Shown here: positions 10,549 to 19,030 of the stretch, piece by piece
How the letters are laid out: every line of letters begins with the position of its first letter
Numbering within the stretch: the first letter of the stretch is position 1
Assembly (NCBI RefSeq): GCF_016775475.1
Contig: NZ_JAEUXJ010000001.1
Span: forward strand, 62,001-126,000
Length of the DNA: 64,000 nt
Direction: 5' to 3'
Origin: Belnapia mucosa
GTDB taxonomy: Bacteria > Pseudomonadota > Alphaproteobacteria > Acetobacterales > Acetobacteraceae
Position numbers and translations under genes: made by a program
Notes under the pieces: generated by a model
What the model was told of the DNA's origin: nothing
Databases searched by the model: none
What the model saw: only the letters and a program-made list of their open reading frames with translations

Positions 10549-11793
10549 ATGACCAAGCAACCTGCCGCGAGCCGCCGGCACCTGCTGGGCGCCGCGGCCG
10601 GCGGCCTCGCCGCCGCGGCCGTCTGGCCGGCGAGCCGGGCGCTGGCCCAGGCCTCGGACGGGGTGGTGAGGATCGGCGTGCTCGACGACATGTCGGGCAC
10701 CTTCGCCGACCAGCAGGGCATGGGCGATGTCGTCTCGGCCCGCATGGCGATCGAGGATTTCGGCGGCAAGGTCCTCGGCACCCCGGTCGAGCTGGTCTTC
10801 GGCGACCTGCAGAACCGGCCCGATATCGGCACCCAGATCGCCCGCCGCTGGTACGACCAGGAACGGGTGGATGCGATCTTCGGGCTGGGCAATTCCGCCG
10901 TCGCGCTGGCGGTGCAGCAGATGACGCGGGAGAAGGGGCGGCTGAACGTCACGGTCGCCGCCGGCACCACCGACCTCACCGGCAAGGCCTGCTCGCCGCT
11001 CGGCGTCGCCTGGACCTATGACAACTACGCGCTCGCCCGCGCCACGGTGAATGCGATGATGGGCGAGAACCGGCGGCGTTGGTTCTTCATTACCTCCGAC
11101 TATGCCTTCGGCCATTCGCTGGAGCAGAACGCCACCGACATCCTGCGCAAGCTGGGCGGGGAGGTGACCGGCACCGTCCGGGCGCCGCTGGGGGAGACCG
11201 ACTACTCCTCCTATATCCTGCGCGCGGCGCAATCGGGCGCGCAGGTGGTGGGGCTCGCGGTGGCGGGTAACGACCTGATCAATGTCGTGAAGCAGATGGG
11301 CGAATTCGGGCTCATGAAGCGCGGCATCCAGCCGGCGGCGATGCTCTGCCTGCTGACCAATGTGAAGGCGATCGGGTTGCAGACGGCGCAGGGCCTGATC
11401 TTCACCGAGGCCTATTACTGGGACCAGACCGATCCGACGCGCGCCTTCGCCCAGCGCTTCCAGCGCCTGCATGGCCGGCCGCCGACCATGTTCCAGGCCA
11501 GCATGTGGGGTGCCGTCACCCATTACCTGAAGGCGGTGCAGGCCGCCGGCACCGATGCGGCGGAGCCGGTGCGGGCGAAGATGGCCGAGATGCCGATCAA
11601 CGACTTCATGACCCGGGATGGCCGCATCCGCGAGGACGGACGCGTCATCCGCGACATGTATCTCATGCGCGCCAAGCGGCCGGAGGACTCGCGCGGCGAA
11701 TGGGACCTGCTGGAGGTGGTGCAGACCATCCCCGGCGAGCAGGCCTATCGCCCGCTCGCCGAGGGGGAGTGCGCGCTGGTGCGAAAGGGCTAG
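10549..11793 (+). CDS. ABC transporter substrate-binding protein (Peripla_BP_6), without permease
   Basis: This 414-residue periplasmic binding protein of the branched-chain amino-acid type has a twin-arginine-like signal (SRRHLLGAAAGG, ending ALAQ). The mature protein has the type I fold pattern: VRIGVLDDMSGTFADQQG, RWFFITSDYAFGHSLEQNA and QASMWGAVTHYLKAVQAAGT. A ribosome site GGGAGGAAACAAGA precedes the ATG. It lies 40 bases after the amidohydrolase and is the last gene of that set; no permease or ATPase follows. Its stop shares a CTAG with the stop of the convergent acyl-CoA dehydrogenase. The liv-type permease at 2-6.6 kb could serve it, but this is untested. Confidence 0.9.
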   Translation: MTKQPAASRRHLLGAAAGGLAAAAVWPASRALAQASDGVVRIGVLDDMSGTFADQQGMGDVVSARMAIEDFGGKVLGTPVELVFGDLQNRPDIGTQIARRWYDQERVDAIFGLGNSAVALAVQQMTREKGRLNVTVAAGTTDLTGKACSPLGVAWTYDNYALARATVNAMMGENRRRWFFITSDYAFGHSLEQNATDILRKLGGEVTGTVRAPLGETDYSSYILRAAQSGAQVVGLAVAGNDLINVVKQMGEFGLMKRGIQPAAMLCLLTNVKAIGLQTAQGLIFTEAYYWDQTDPTRAFAQRFQRLHGRPPTMFQASMWGAVTHYLKAVQAAGTDAAEPVRAKMAEMPINDFMTRDGRIREDGRVIRDMYLMRAKRPEDSRGEWDLLEVVQTIPGEQAYRPLAEGECALVRKG

Positions 11794-12977
11794 CCGCGTT
11801 CCTTCAGAAAACGCCGGGCGATGGCCATCCGATGGACCTCGCTCGGCCCCTCATAGATGCGCTGCACCCGGACCTGGGCCGCCATCAATTGCAGCGGCAG
11901 CTCCTTGGTCATGCCCATGGCGCCGAAGGTCTGCATGGCATTGTCCAGCACCTCCTGCGCCATCTCGGTCGCATGGACCTTCAGCATGGAGGCCTCGGTG
12001 CGGACATCCTGCCCGGCCGACATCTTCGCCGCGGCGTCGCGCACCATCAGCCGGGTGATGTGGATCTTCGTCGCCGCCTCGGCGATCCACCATTGGATCG
12101 CCTGCCGGTCGGCCAGCCGCACGCCGAAGGTCGTGCGGTTCTTCGCCTGCTCGCAGAGCATCTCGAGGGCGCGGCGGGCCATGCCGGTGCAGCGGGCGCC
12201 CATCTGCAGGCGGCGGACATTGAGGCGGAGCTGCATCGGCGCGTAGCCGGCGCCGAGCTGGCCCAGGATCTGCCGCTCGTGGACGCGGCAATCCTCGAAG
12301 ACCAGCTCATAGGTGCGGCGGCCGCCGATCATCGGGATCTCGCGCTCGATGACGAAGCCGGGCGTGCCGCGCTCGACGATGAAGGCGGTCACGCCCTCCT
12401 GCCGCTTGCCCTCGCCGGTGCGGGCCATGAGGATGATGAAATCGGCCCGCGGCACGCCGCTGACCCAGATCTTTCGGCCGTTGATGACCCAATGGTCGCC
12501 ATCCTTCACCGCGCGGGTGGTCATCCCGGCCGGGTCGCCGCCCGCGCCGGGCTCGGAGATGGCGATGGAGGAGCGCATCTCGCCCCGCGCATAAGGATCG
12601 AGATATTTGGTCCGCTGCTCCGCATTGGCGACCGCCAGCAGCATGTGCAGGTTCGGACTGTCGGGCGGGAAGATGAAGGGGGTGACGGTGCGGCCCATCT
12701 CCTCCTCGATCGCCATCAGCGCCGAGACCGGCAGGTCGGCGCCGCCGAACTCCTCCGGCACGTCGAGGCCGTAGAGGCCGAGCTCCTTCGCGCGGGCGAG
12801 CAACGGCGCCTCCTCCTCCGGCGTCAGCCCGTAGCGGCCGCCTTCCGACTCGCGCTTCAGCACCGCCGGCTCCAGCGGCATCAGGTCCCGCTCGACGAAG
12901 CGCGCCACCAGGTCGCGCACCATGCGGTGCTCCTCGGCCAGCTCCGGAATGGCGAAACCGTCGGTCTCCAAGGCCAT
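11790..12977 (-). CDS. Acyl-CoA dehydrogenase
   Basis: This 395-residue FAD enzyme oxidises an acyl-CoA to the trans-2-enoyl-CoA. The sequence shows the FAD/substrate segments SSIAISEPGAGGDPAG and WVINGRKIWVSG, and the C-terminal segment TFGAMGMTKELPLQ leading to RVQRIYEGPSEVHRM. The ATG at 12977 is preceded by GGGAGAGAAACG; the open frame extends 26 codons further but without signals. It stands alone facing the binding protein. The IYEGPSEVHRM ending resembles medium/short- and branched-chain family members; chain specificity is not visible. The catalytic base is probably Glu in YEGPSE. Confidence 0.92.
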   Translation of the reverse strand: MALETDGFAIPELAEEHRMVRDLVARFVERDLMPLEPAVLKRESEGGRYGLTPEEEAPLLARAKELGLYGLDVPEEFGGADLPVSALMAIEEEMGRTVTPFIFPPDSPNLHMLLAVANAEQRTKYLDPYARGEMRSSIAISEPGAGGDPAGMTTRAVKDGDHWVINGRKIWVSGVPRADFIILMARTGEGKRQEGVTAFIVERGTPGFVIEREIPMIGGRRTYELVFEDCRVHERQILGQLGAGYAPMQLRLNVRRLQMGARCTGMARRALEMLCEQAKNRTTFGVRLADRQAIQWWIAEAATKIHITRLMVRDAAAKMSAGQDVRTEASMLKVHATEMAQEVLDNAMQTFGAMGMTKELPLQLMAAQVRVQRIYEGPSEVHRMAIARRFLKERG

Positions 12978-13061
12978 CGTTTCTCTCCCATGGATGTCGG
13001 GCGGATCGTACACCCCCGCCGCGCCGGCTGACAGGGTGGGCGGGGCGCGCTTCAATGCGGC

Positions 13062-13397
13062 ATGGACGAGCCCCAGACCCTGCCGCTCCGCGTCAGCATC
13101 CGGCTGGACCTGCCCGGCGGCGGGCGGGTGGGGCCAGGCAAGATCGCGCTGCTGGAGGCGATCGCCGAGGCCGGCTCCATCGCCGCGGCGGCGCGGGCGC
13201 TGGGGATGTCCTATCCGCGGGCCTGGGGGCTGGTGGAGGCGCTGGATGCGGCGCTTGGCACCCCGGCCGTCACCCGCGCGCCGGGCGGCCAGCGCGGCGG
13301 CGGCGCGGCGCTGACCGAAGCGGGGCGGGCGCTGATCGCCCGCTACCGGGCGGTGGAGGCGGCAGCGCAGCGCCAGGCGGGGCGGTTGCCGCTATAA
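13062..13397 (+). CDS. ModE N-terminal-type winged-helix DNA-binding protein
   Basis: This 111-residue protein matches the DNA-binding half of ModE: IRLDLPGGGRVGPGKIALLEAIAEAGSIAAAARALGMSYPRAWGLVEAL, with the characteristic SYPRAW recognition helix. The C-terminal molybdate-binding (TOBE/Mop) domains of full ModE are absent. Proteins of this short form are common in alphaproteobacteria next to molybdate transport genes. It is followed 44 bases later by modA, and a possible Mo-box lies between them. No clear ribosome site precedes the ATG. How it would sense molybdate without its own binding domain is open. Confidence 0.85.
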   Translation: MDEPQTLPLRVSIRLDLPGGGRVGPGKIALLEAIAEAGSIAAAARALGMSYPRAWGLVEALDAALGTPAVTRAPGGQRGGGAALTEAGRALIARYRAVEAAAQRQAGRLPL

Positions 13398-13413
13398 ACG
13401 ACCGGCTATAACG
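13390..13413 (+). promoter_or_regulatory. Candidate ModE box upstream of modA
   Basis: Two half-sites CGCTATA (13390-13396) and TATAACG (13407-13413) form an inverted repeat with one mismatch and a 10-base spacer. They resemble the TATA-rich, CG-flanked half-sites of ModE operators. The site overlaps the stop codon of the ModE-like gene and ends 28 bases before modA, where a repressor would act. This is inference from sequence similarity to the ModE consensus. Confidence 0.5.
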
Positions 13414-13441
13414 TCGCCCGGCCTCAGCCCCGGAGACGTCG

Positions 13442-14221
13442 ATGCGCCGCCGCCCGCTCCTCGCCACACTGCTCGCCATGCCTGGTCTGGCCCGGGCGCA
13501 GGGCCAGCCGCCGCTGACCGTCTTCGCCGCCGCCTCGCTCCAGGATGCGCTGCGGGCACTGGAGCCGGCCTGGCGCGCCGCCTCCGCGGAGGGTGCGCCG
13601 CTCCGCCTGTCCTTTGCCGCCTCCTCGGCGCTGGCCCGGCAGATCGAGCAGGGGGCGCCGGCCGACCTCTTCCTGAGCGCGGACGAGCCCTGGATGGACT
13701 ACCTGGCCGAGCGCCGGCTGATCCTGCCGGAGACGCGGGTGAGCCCGCTCGGCAATGCGCTGGTGCTGGTGGCGCCGGCGGATGCCCGGCAAGGCCCGGT
13801 CGCCCTCGGGCGGGGGACCGACCTTGCCGCGCTGCTCGGGCCGGGCGGGCGGATTGCCACCGGCGACCCGGCGCATGTGCCGGCCGGGCGCTATGCCCAG
13901 GCGGCGCTGGACTGGATGGGGCAATGGGGCGCCCTGGCGCCGCGCTTGGCACGGGCCGACAATGTCCGCTCCGCCCTGCTGCTGGTCGAGCGGGGCGAGG
14001 CACCGCTCGGCATCGTCTATGCGACCGATGCGGTGGCCAGCCGCGGCGTGAAGCTGGTCGGCACCTTCCCGGCCGAGAGCCATGTGCCGATCACCTATCC
14101 CTTCGCGCTGACCGTGCGGCAGCCGCCGCATCCGCAGGCCCGCGCGCTGCTCGCCTTCCTCGCCGGGCCCGATGCCGCCGGCACCTGGCAGCGCTTCGGG
14201 TTTACCCTGCGGGCGGGTTAG
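13442..14221 (+). CDS. modA: Molybdate-type ABC transporter substrate-binding protein ModA
   Basis: This 259-residue periplasmic protein of the ModA family has a signal peptide (MRRRPLLATLLAMPGLARAQ), then TVFAAASLQDALRAL, FAASSALARQIEQGAPADLFLSAD and GDPAHVPAGRYAQAAL, the residues lining the oxyanion site. The ribosome site CGGAG is 6 bases before the ATG. modB and modC do not follow; instead the gene overlaps by 20 bases the convergent osmoprotectant ATPase gene. It would need permease and ATPase subunits encoded elsewhere. Tungstate as ligand cannot be excluded. Confidence 0.9.
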   Translation: MRRRPLLATLLAMPGLARAQGQPPLTVFAAASLQDALRALEPAWRAASAEGAPLRLSFAASSALARQIEQGAPADLFLSADEPWMDYLAERRLILPETRVSPLGNALVLVAPADARQGPVALGRGTDLAALLGPGGRIATGDPAHVPAGRYAQAALDWMGQWGALAPRLARADNVRSALLLVERGEAPLGIVYATDAVASRGVKLVGTFPAESHVPITYPFALTVRQPPHPQARALLAFLAGPDAAGTWQRFGFTLRAG

Positions 14222-15143
14222 GCGTCCCGGCAAAGGCCAGCAGGTCCGCCAGCGCCAGCGACCCGCCGCCCGGCAGCGGCGCCGCGCTGCGGCCGGTATC
14301 GAGCAGCGCCGCCAGCGCATCGCGCAGCGTCGCCCCTTCCGGCAGGGGCGGGCCCGGCGCCGGTTCCGGCCGCGCCGGCACGGCCTCCAGCGGGAAGAGC
14401 GAGAGCCGCAGCAGTACCCGGTCGGCACCGAGGAATTCGGCGGCGAAGCCATCCGCCGGCCGCGCCAGGACCTCGGCCGCCGGGGCGTGCTGCACCAGCC
14501 GCCCGTCGCGCAGCAGCGCCACCGCATCGCCGAGCCGCACCGCCTCGGCCACGTCATGCGTCACGAGCAGCACGGTCTTCCGCAACTGCCGCAGCAGCCG
14601 CAACACCTCCTCCTGCAGCTTGCCGCGCTGGACGGGATCGACGGCGCCGAAGGGCTCGTCCATCAGCAGCACCGGCGGATCACCGGCCAGGGCGCGCGCG
14701 ACGCCGATCCGCTGCCTCTCCCCGCCCGAAAGCTGGTGCGGCCGGCGCGTGGCGAAGCGGGCGGGGTCGAGCCCGACTAGCGCCAGCACCTCCTCCACCC
14801 GCCGCGTCACCCGCGCCGCATCCCAGCGCAGCAGGCGGGGAACGGTGGCGACATTGTCGGCGACGCTCCAATGCGGGAAGAGCCCGACCTCCTGGATCAC
14901 ATAGCCAATGCGCCGGCGCAGCGTGACCGCATCCATCCGCAGCGCATCCTCGCCGCCGATGCGGATGGCACCGCTGCTCGGCTCGACCAGCCGGTTCACC
15001 ATGCGCAGCACCGTGGTCTTGCCGGAGCCGCTGGGGCCGATCAGGGCGCAGCTCGTCCCCTCCGGCACGGTGAGGCTGACGCCCTCCACCGCGGCACGGT
15101 CGGCGCCGGGCCAGCGCTTGGAAAGGTCCTCGATGGCGATCAT
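14202..15143 (-). CDS. Osmoprotectant-type ABC transporter ATPase (OpuCA/OsmV-like)
   Basis: This 313-residue ATPase belongs to a quaternary-amine or osmoprotectant importer. It shows Walker A GPSGSGKTT (residues 36-44), signature LSGGERQRIGVARAL, Walker B VLLMDEPFGAVD and the switch LLVTHDVAEA. The C-terminal 80 residues lie where CBS domains occur in OpuCA but are low in recognisable motif, so at most one degenerate CBS may remain. It is the last gene of a leftward four-gene operon and overlaps the preceding permease by ATGA. Its end overlaps convergent modA by 20 bases. Confidence 0.92.
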   Translation of the reverse strand: MIAIEDLSKRWPGADRAAVEGVSLTVPEGTSCALIGPSGSGKTTVLRMVNRLVEPSSGAIRIGGEDALRMDAVTLRRRIGYVIQEVGLFPHWSVADNVATVPRLLRWDAARVTRRVEEVLALVGLDPARFATRRPHQLSGGERQRIGVARALAGDPPVLLMDEPFGAVDPVQRGKLQEEVLRLLRQLRKTVLLVTHDVAEAVRLGDAVALLRDGRLVQHAPAAEVLARPADGFAAEFLGADRVLLRLSLFPLEAVPARPEPAPGPPLPEGATLRDALAALLDTGRSAAPLPGGGSLALADLLAFAGTPNPPAG

Positions 15144-15766
15144 GCGCCGCGCACCCGCGCGGCCAGGTGGCGTTCCAGCATGCCGAGCAGGGCCTCCGTC
15201 CCGAGGGCGAGCAGGGCGATGGCGATGGCGCCCACCAGCATCCGCCCGGTATCCAGCAGGGCGAGCCCCTGGGTGACGAGGTCGCCCAACCCCCCGCCGC
15301 CGATGAAGGTGGCGAGCGCCGCGGCCGAGACCACCTGCACCGCCGCCACGCGCAGCCCGGCGAAGATCAGCGGCGCCGCCAGCGGCAGCTCCACCCGGAA
15401 TGCCCGCTGCCAGCCGGTCATGCCGAGGCCGCGCGCCGCATCCAGCGCCGCCCGGTCGGCGCCCTGGATGCCGATGACGGTGTTCACCAGCACCGGCGGC
15501 AGGGCCAGCAGGGCAAGGGCGATGACCGAGGGCGTGAAGCCGACGCCGAGCAGCGGCAGCAGCGCGGCCAGCACCGCGAGGCTCGGCACGGTCCGGAGCA
15601 CGCCGGCCAGGATGATCGCCGCCTCGGCCAGGCGCGGCCGATGCGCGACGAGGATGCCGAGCGGCAGGGCGAGCGCGACGCCGATGGCCAAGCCGGTCAG
15701 CGACAGCAGCAGGTGGTCACCGACCGCCTCGAGGAAGAGGCCGGGATGGGCGCTGAGCCACTCCAT
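15140..15766 (-). CDS. Osmoprotectant-type ABC transporter permease (second permease)
   Basis: This 208-residue inner-membrane permease starts MEWLSAHPGLFLEAVGDHLLLSLTGLAIG and has the EAA-type coupling loop DAARGLGMTGWQRAFRVELPLAAPLIFAGLRVA. About six helices are visible. The start is fixed by the TGATG junction with the upstream permease (one shared base). The frame is open far upstream inside the previous gene, which is not coding in that frame. It pairs with the first permease to form the channel for betaine-like solutes. Confidence 0.92.
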   Translation of the reverse strand: MEWLSAHPGLFLEAVGDHLLLSLTGLAIGVALALPLGILVAHRPRLAEAAIILAGVLRTVPSLAVLAALLPLLGVGFTPSVIALALLALPPVLVNTVIGIQGADRAALDAARGLGMTGWQRAFRVELPLAAPLIFAGLRVAAVQVVSAAALATFIGGGGLGDLVTQGLALLDTGRMLVGAIAIALLALGTEALLGMLERHLAARVRGA

Positions 15767-16383
15767 CAGCCGCTCGCCGGCAGGCGGCGCTGCACCGCGC
15801 CGAGCGCCGCATCGAGCAGCAGGGCGAGCAGCGCGACGAGCCCGGCGCCGACGAGGATCTTCTCGGTATGGCCCTGGTCGAGCCCGGTGAGGATCAGGCT
15901 GCCGAGCCCGCCGGCGCTGATATAGGCCGCGACCGTCGCCGCCGAGACGATGGTAACCGAGGCGACGCGCAGCCCGCCCAGCAGGGCTGGCAGGGCCAGC
16001 GGCAGCTCCACCTGGAACAGCCGCTGGCGCCGCGTCAGCCCCATCCCTTCCGCCGCATCGAGCACGGCCGGTGGCACGGCGCCGAGCCCGGCGACCAGCG
16101 CCCGCAGCAGGATCGGCACCGCATAGGTGACGAGGGCCAGCAGCGCCGGGGCGAAGCCGAGGCCGAGCACCGGCACCAGCAGGGCAAAGAGCGCCAGGGT
16201 CGGCAGCGAGTAAAGCACCGAGGCGCTGCCGAGCACCGCCGTCCGTGCCCCCGGCCTGCGCGCGACCAGCAGGCCGAGCGGCAGCGCCACCACCAGGGCC
16301 AGGGCCAGCGAGGCGGCGACCAGCCCGCAATGCGCCAGCAGCGCCGCCCAGACCGTATCGAGGTTCCGCACCGTCCAGCGCAT
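15766..16383 (-). CDS. Osmoprotectant-type ABC transporter permease (first permease)
   Basis: This 205-residue inner-membrane permease has the coupling loop DAAEGMGLTRRQRLFQVELPLALPALLGGLRVA, near-identical in layout to the second permease, and conserved AAYISAGGLGSLI near the C-terminus. Both junctions are TGATG with one shared base, so translation of the operon is tightly coupled. The two permeases are diverged from one another, as is usual for the OpuCB/OpuCD pair. Confidence 0.92.
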   Translation of the reverse strand: MRWTVRNLDTVWAALLAHCGLVAASLALALVVALPLGLLVARRPGARTAVLGSASVLYSLPTLALFALLVPVLGLGFAPALLALVTYAVPILLRALVAGLGAVPPAVLDAAEGMGLTRRQRLFQVELPLALPALLGGLRVASVTIVSAATVAAYISAGGLGSLILTGLDQGHTEKILVGAGLVALLALLLDAALGAVQRRLPASG

Positions 16384-17231
16384 CAGCCGGCGCCGCGGAG
16401 GAAGCGCGCGGCGACCTCGCGCGGCTCCTCCCCATCCTGGTCCACCTGCCGGTTCAGCTCCTGCATGGTGGGATTGTCGAGCCGCGGGCCGAGGGCGAGC
16501 AAGGCCGGGGCGAGGTCGCCTAGCACCCCATGCCGCACCACGGCCGCGAGCTGATAGGGCGGCCAGAGATGCCGGTCATCGGCCAGGACCGCGAAGCCAT
16601 AAGTGGCGATCTGCCAATCCGTCGCATAGGCATTCACCACATCCGCCTGGCCATGCCGGAGCGCCGCATAGCGCAGGCCGAGCGCGGCGAATTGCCGGAA
16701 GCGGCGGAATTCCATGCCATAGACCCGGCGCAGGCCGGGCAGCCCATCCGCCCGGTCGGCGAATTCATTGCCGGCCGCCAGCACCAGCCCCGGCGCCGCG
16801 CGGGCGAGGTCCGACAGGGTCGAGAGGCCGAGCCGCCGCGCCGTCTCCGGCAGGACCAGCAGGGCATTGCCGTTGTCGATCCCCGTCGGGTCCAGCCAGT
16901 CGAGGCCGAGCGGCGCATAGCCGGCGCGGACCTTGGCCAGCACCGTGGCCGCATCGCCCTCCGGCGGCTCCTTGAGCACCACGCCGAGGCCGGTGCCGGT
17001 ATATTCGGGATAGAGGTCGATCTCCCCGGCCAGCAGCGCCTGATGCGCGATGGCGGTGCCGCCGAGATTGACCCGCCGCTCCACCCGCGCCCCCGCCGCC
17101 TCCAGCGCCTGGGCGAAGAGCTCGGCGACCACCAACTGCTCGGTGAAATTCTTCGACCCGACGCGCAGCGCCGCCGCCGCCCGGGCAAGGGCGGGCGCGG
17201 CCAGCGCAGCGAGGAGGAGGCGTCTCCGCAT
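16383..17231 (-). CDS. Osmoprotectant-type substrate-binding protein (OpuAC family)
   Basis: This 282-residue periplasmic binding protein is the first gene of the four-gene importer operon. A short signal peptide (MRRRLLLAALAAPALARAAA) is followed by LRVGSKNFTEQ, the hallmark of OpuCC/OsmF-type proteins, then EIDLYPEYTGTGLGVVL and ADVVNAYATDWQIATYGF. The predicted ligands are quaternary amines such as glycine betaine or choline, but OsmF-type members have low affinity or other ligands, so the exact substrate is open. The 134 bases upstream to the divergent hydrolase should hold both promoters. Confidence 0.9.
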   Translation of the reverse strand: MRRRLLLAALAAPALARAAAALRVGSKNFTEQLVVAELFAQALEAAGARVERRVNLGGTAIAHQALLAGEIDLYPEYTGTGLGVVLKEPPEGDAATVLAKVRAGYAPLGLDWLDPTGIDNGNALLVLPETARRLGLSTLSDLARAAPGLVLAAGNEFADRADGLPGLRRVYGMEFRRFRQFAALGLRYAALRHGQADVVNAYATDWQIATYGFAVLADDRHLWPPYQLAAVVRHGVLGDLAPALLALGPRLDNPTMQELNRQVDQDGEEPREVAARFLRGAG

Positions 17232-17365
17232 CCGCCGAGCCTAGCAGCATGGGGCAGGGCGGCGGATAGGGGGCCCTCGTCACGGTTGCCGGACGGATCG
17301 GCCGATGCCTAGGCTTCCGGCCAAGGCACGGCCGAGACCCGCGCCAGCACCCGGAGGACCGCCCG

Positions 17366-18157
17366 ATGCAACGCCGCGCCATGCTCGCCGCCACCGCCGC
17401 CCTGCCGGCCGCCGCGGCGCTGCCCGCCGCCGCCCAAGGCGCCGGCAAGACCTATGTGCTGCTGCATGGCGCCTGGCATGGCGGCTGGTGCTGGCGCGAT
17501 GTGGAGGCGGCTCTGCGGGCGGGCGGCCATCGCGTGCATTGCCCGACCCAGACCGGGCTCGGCGCGCGGAAGCACCTGATGTCCCGCGACATCACCCTCG
17601 ACACCTTCGTCGCCGACCTGGTGAACGAGATCGAGGCGGAGGAGCTGACCGACATCATCCTGGTCGGCCACAGCTTCGGCGGCATCGCCATCACCGGCGC
17701 CGCCGACCGCATGCCGGAGCGCATCCGCCACCTGGTCTATCTCGACAGCCTGATCCTGGAAGGCGGACAGAGCCCCTTCGGCAACCTGCCGCCAGATGTG
17801 GTCGCGGCACGGCGCAAGCTGGTGGCGGAACAGGGCAACGGCACCTTCATCCCGGCGCCGCCGCCCGCGGCCTTCGGCATCCCGGAGGGCCACCCGCAGG
17901 CCGCCTGGGTCCGCCGGCGCCTGACCCCGCACCCGGTCGGCACCTATGAAAGCGCGCTGCGACTGGAACACCCCTTCGGCAACGGCAAGCCACGGACCTA
18001 TATCCATTGCACCAACCCCTCCTACGCCGCGCTGGAGGCGTCCCGGCAATGGGTGAAGCGGCAGCAGGGCTGGAACTGGCTGGAGATCGCCACCGGCCAT
18101 GACGCGATGGTGACGGCGCCGGCCGAGCTGGCGCGGATGCTGGCCGCCATCGGCTGA
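17366..18157 (+). CDS. Alpha/beta hydrolase (salicylate esterase/EstC-like)
   Basis: This 263-residue serine hydrolase has a probable signal peptide (twin Arg at 3-4, hydrophobic region, AAAQ at 21-24). The oxyanion segment is VLLHGAWHGGWCW, the nucleophile elbow GHSFGG, and the late His in EIATGHDAMVTAPAELA; this spacing and the GHDAM ending are typical of the plant-SABP2/EstC-like esterases. A ribosome site GGAGG lies 8 bases before the ATG. It appears monocistronic. The substrate, probably a small ester, is unknown. Confidence 0.88.
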   Translation: MQRRAMLAATAALPAAAALPAAAQGAGKTYVLLHGAWHGGWCWRDVEAALRAGGHRVHCPTQTGLGARKHLMSRDITLDTFVADLVNEIEAEELTDIILVGHSFGGIAITGAADRMPERIRHLVYLDSLILEGGQSPFGNLPPDVVAARRKLVAEQGNGTFIPAPPPAAFGIPEGHPQAAWVRRRLTPHPVGTYESALRLEHPFGNGKPRTYIHCTNPSYAALEASRQWVKRQQGWNWLEIATGHDAMVTAPAELARMLAAIG

Positions 18158-18226
18158 GGGGGAGCGGAACGGTCCGGGCAGGGCGCATCCCTGCCCAGCG
18201 GCTGCGGCCGGGTCTAGACTGGCGCC

Positions 18227-19030
18227 ATGTGCGAACTTCTCGGCATGAGCGCCAATGTCCCGACCGATATCTGCTTCAGCTTCGCCGGGTTGATGCAGCG
18301 GGGCGGCAAGACCGGGCCGCATGCGGATGGCTGGGGCATCGCCTTCTACGAAGGCAAGGGCGCCCGGGCCTTCCACGACCCCCACCCCTCGGCCAGTTCC
18401 GAGGTGGCGCGGTTCGTCCGCACCCACCCGATCAAGAGCCATACCGTGCTCTGCCATATCCGCCGGGCGAATCGGGGACGGGTGGCGCTGGAGAATACCC
18501 ACCCCTTCCAGCGGGAGCTCTGGGGGCGGCTCTGGACCTTCTGCCATAACGGGCAGCTTGCCGGCGTGAAGCGCTGGCCGCTGCGGCACTACCACCCGGT
18601 CGGCACCACCGACAGCGAGCACGCCTTTTGCTGGATGCTCGACCGGCTGCGCGAGGAATTCACCACCGTCCCGCCCGGCCACCGGCTCTCGGCCGCGATC
18701 GAGGCGCTGTCCGGGCGCCTCGCCGCCCAGGGCGTGTTCAACATGCTGCTGAGCGACGGGCGCTGGCTCTACTGCTTCTGCGGCAAGCGCCTGGCCTGGC
18801 TGACGCGGCGCGCGCCCTTCGGCCCCGCGACCCTGATCGACGAGGATCTGAGCGCCGATTTCGCCAAGGAGACCACGCCGCATGACGTGGTGACCGTGGT
18901 GGCAACCCGGCCCTTGACCCGGGACGAGGCCTGGACGGTGATGCAGCCCGGCGAATTCGTTGTCTTCCGCCAGGGCGAGCGGACGATGCAGCGGCGGGTG
19001 TCACCCCCGGCCATGGAGCAGGCGGCATGA
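18227..19030 (+). CDS. Class II glutamine amidotransferase (YafJ-like)
   Basis: This 267-residue protein is an N-terminal nucleophile amidohydrolase of the class II GATase family, starting [10 protein letters not shown] so that Cys2 is the catalytic nucleophile after Met removal. Other family marks are [21 protein letters not shown] and FCHNGQL. YafJ-like proteins hydrolyse glutamine or gamma-glutamyl compounds; a synthase partner domain is absent. It overlaps hemD by ATGA, suggesting joint translation with tetrapyrrole synthesis, though a functional link is not established. Confidence 0.88.
   Translation: MCELLGMSANVPTDICFSFAGLMQRGGKTGPHADGWGIAFYEGKGARAFHDPHPSASSEVARFVRTHPIKSHTVLCHIRRANRGRVALENTHPFQRELWGRLWTFCHNGQLAGVKRWPLRHYHPVGTTDSEHAFCWMLDRLREEFTTVPPGHRLSAAIEALSGRLAAQGVFNMLLSDGRWLYCFCGKRLAWLTRRAPFGPATLIDEDLSADFAKETTPHDVVTVVATRPLTRDEAWTVMQPGEFVVFRQGERTMQRRVSPPAMEQAA

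Noticed and set aside
15767..16435. Upstream extension of the second osmoprotectant permease to a 431-codon frame
   Set aside because: The extension lies inside the first permease in another frame; the TGATG junction at 15764-15768 fixes the start.
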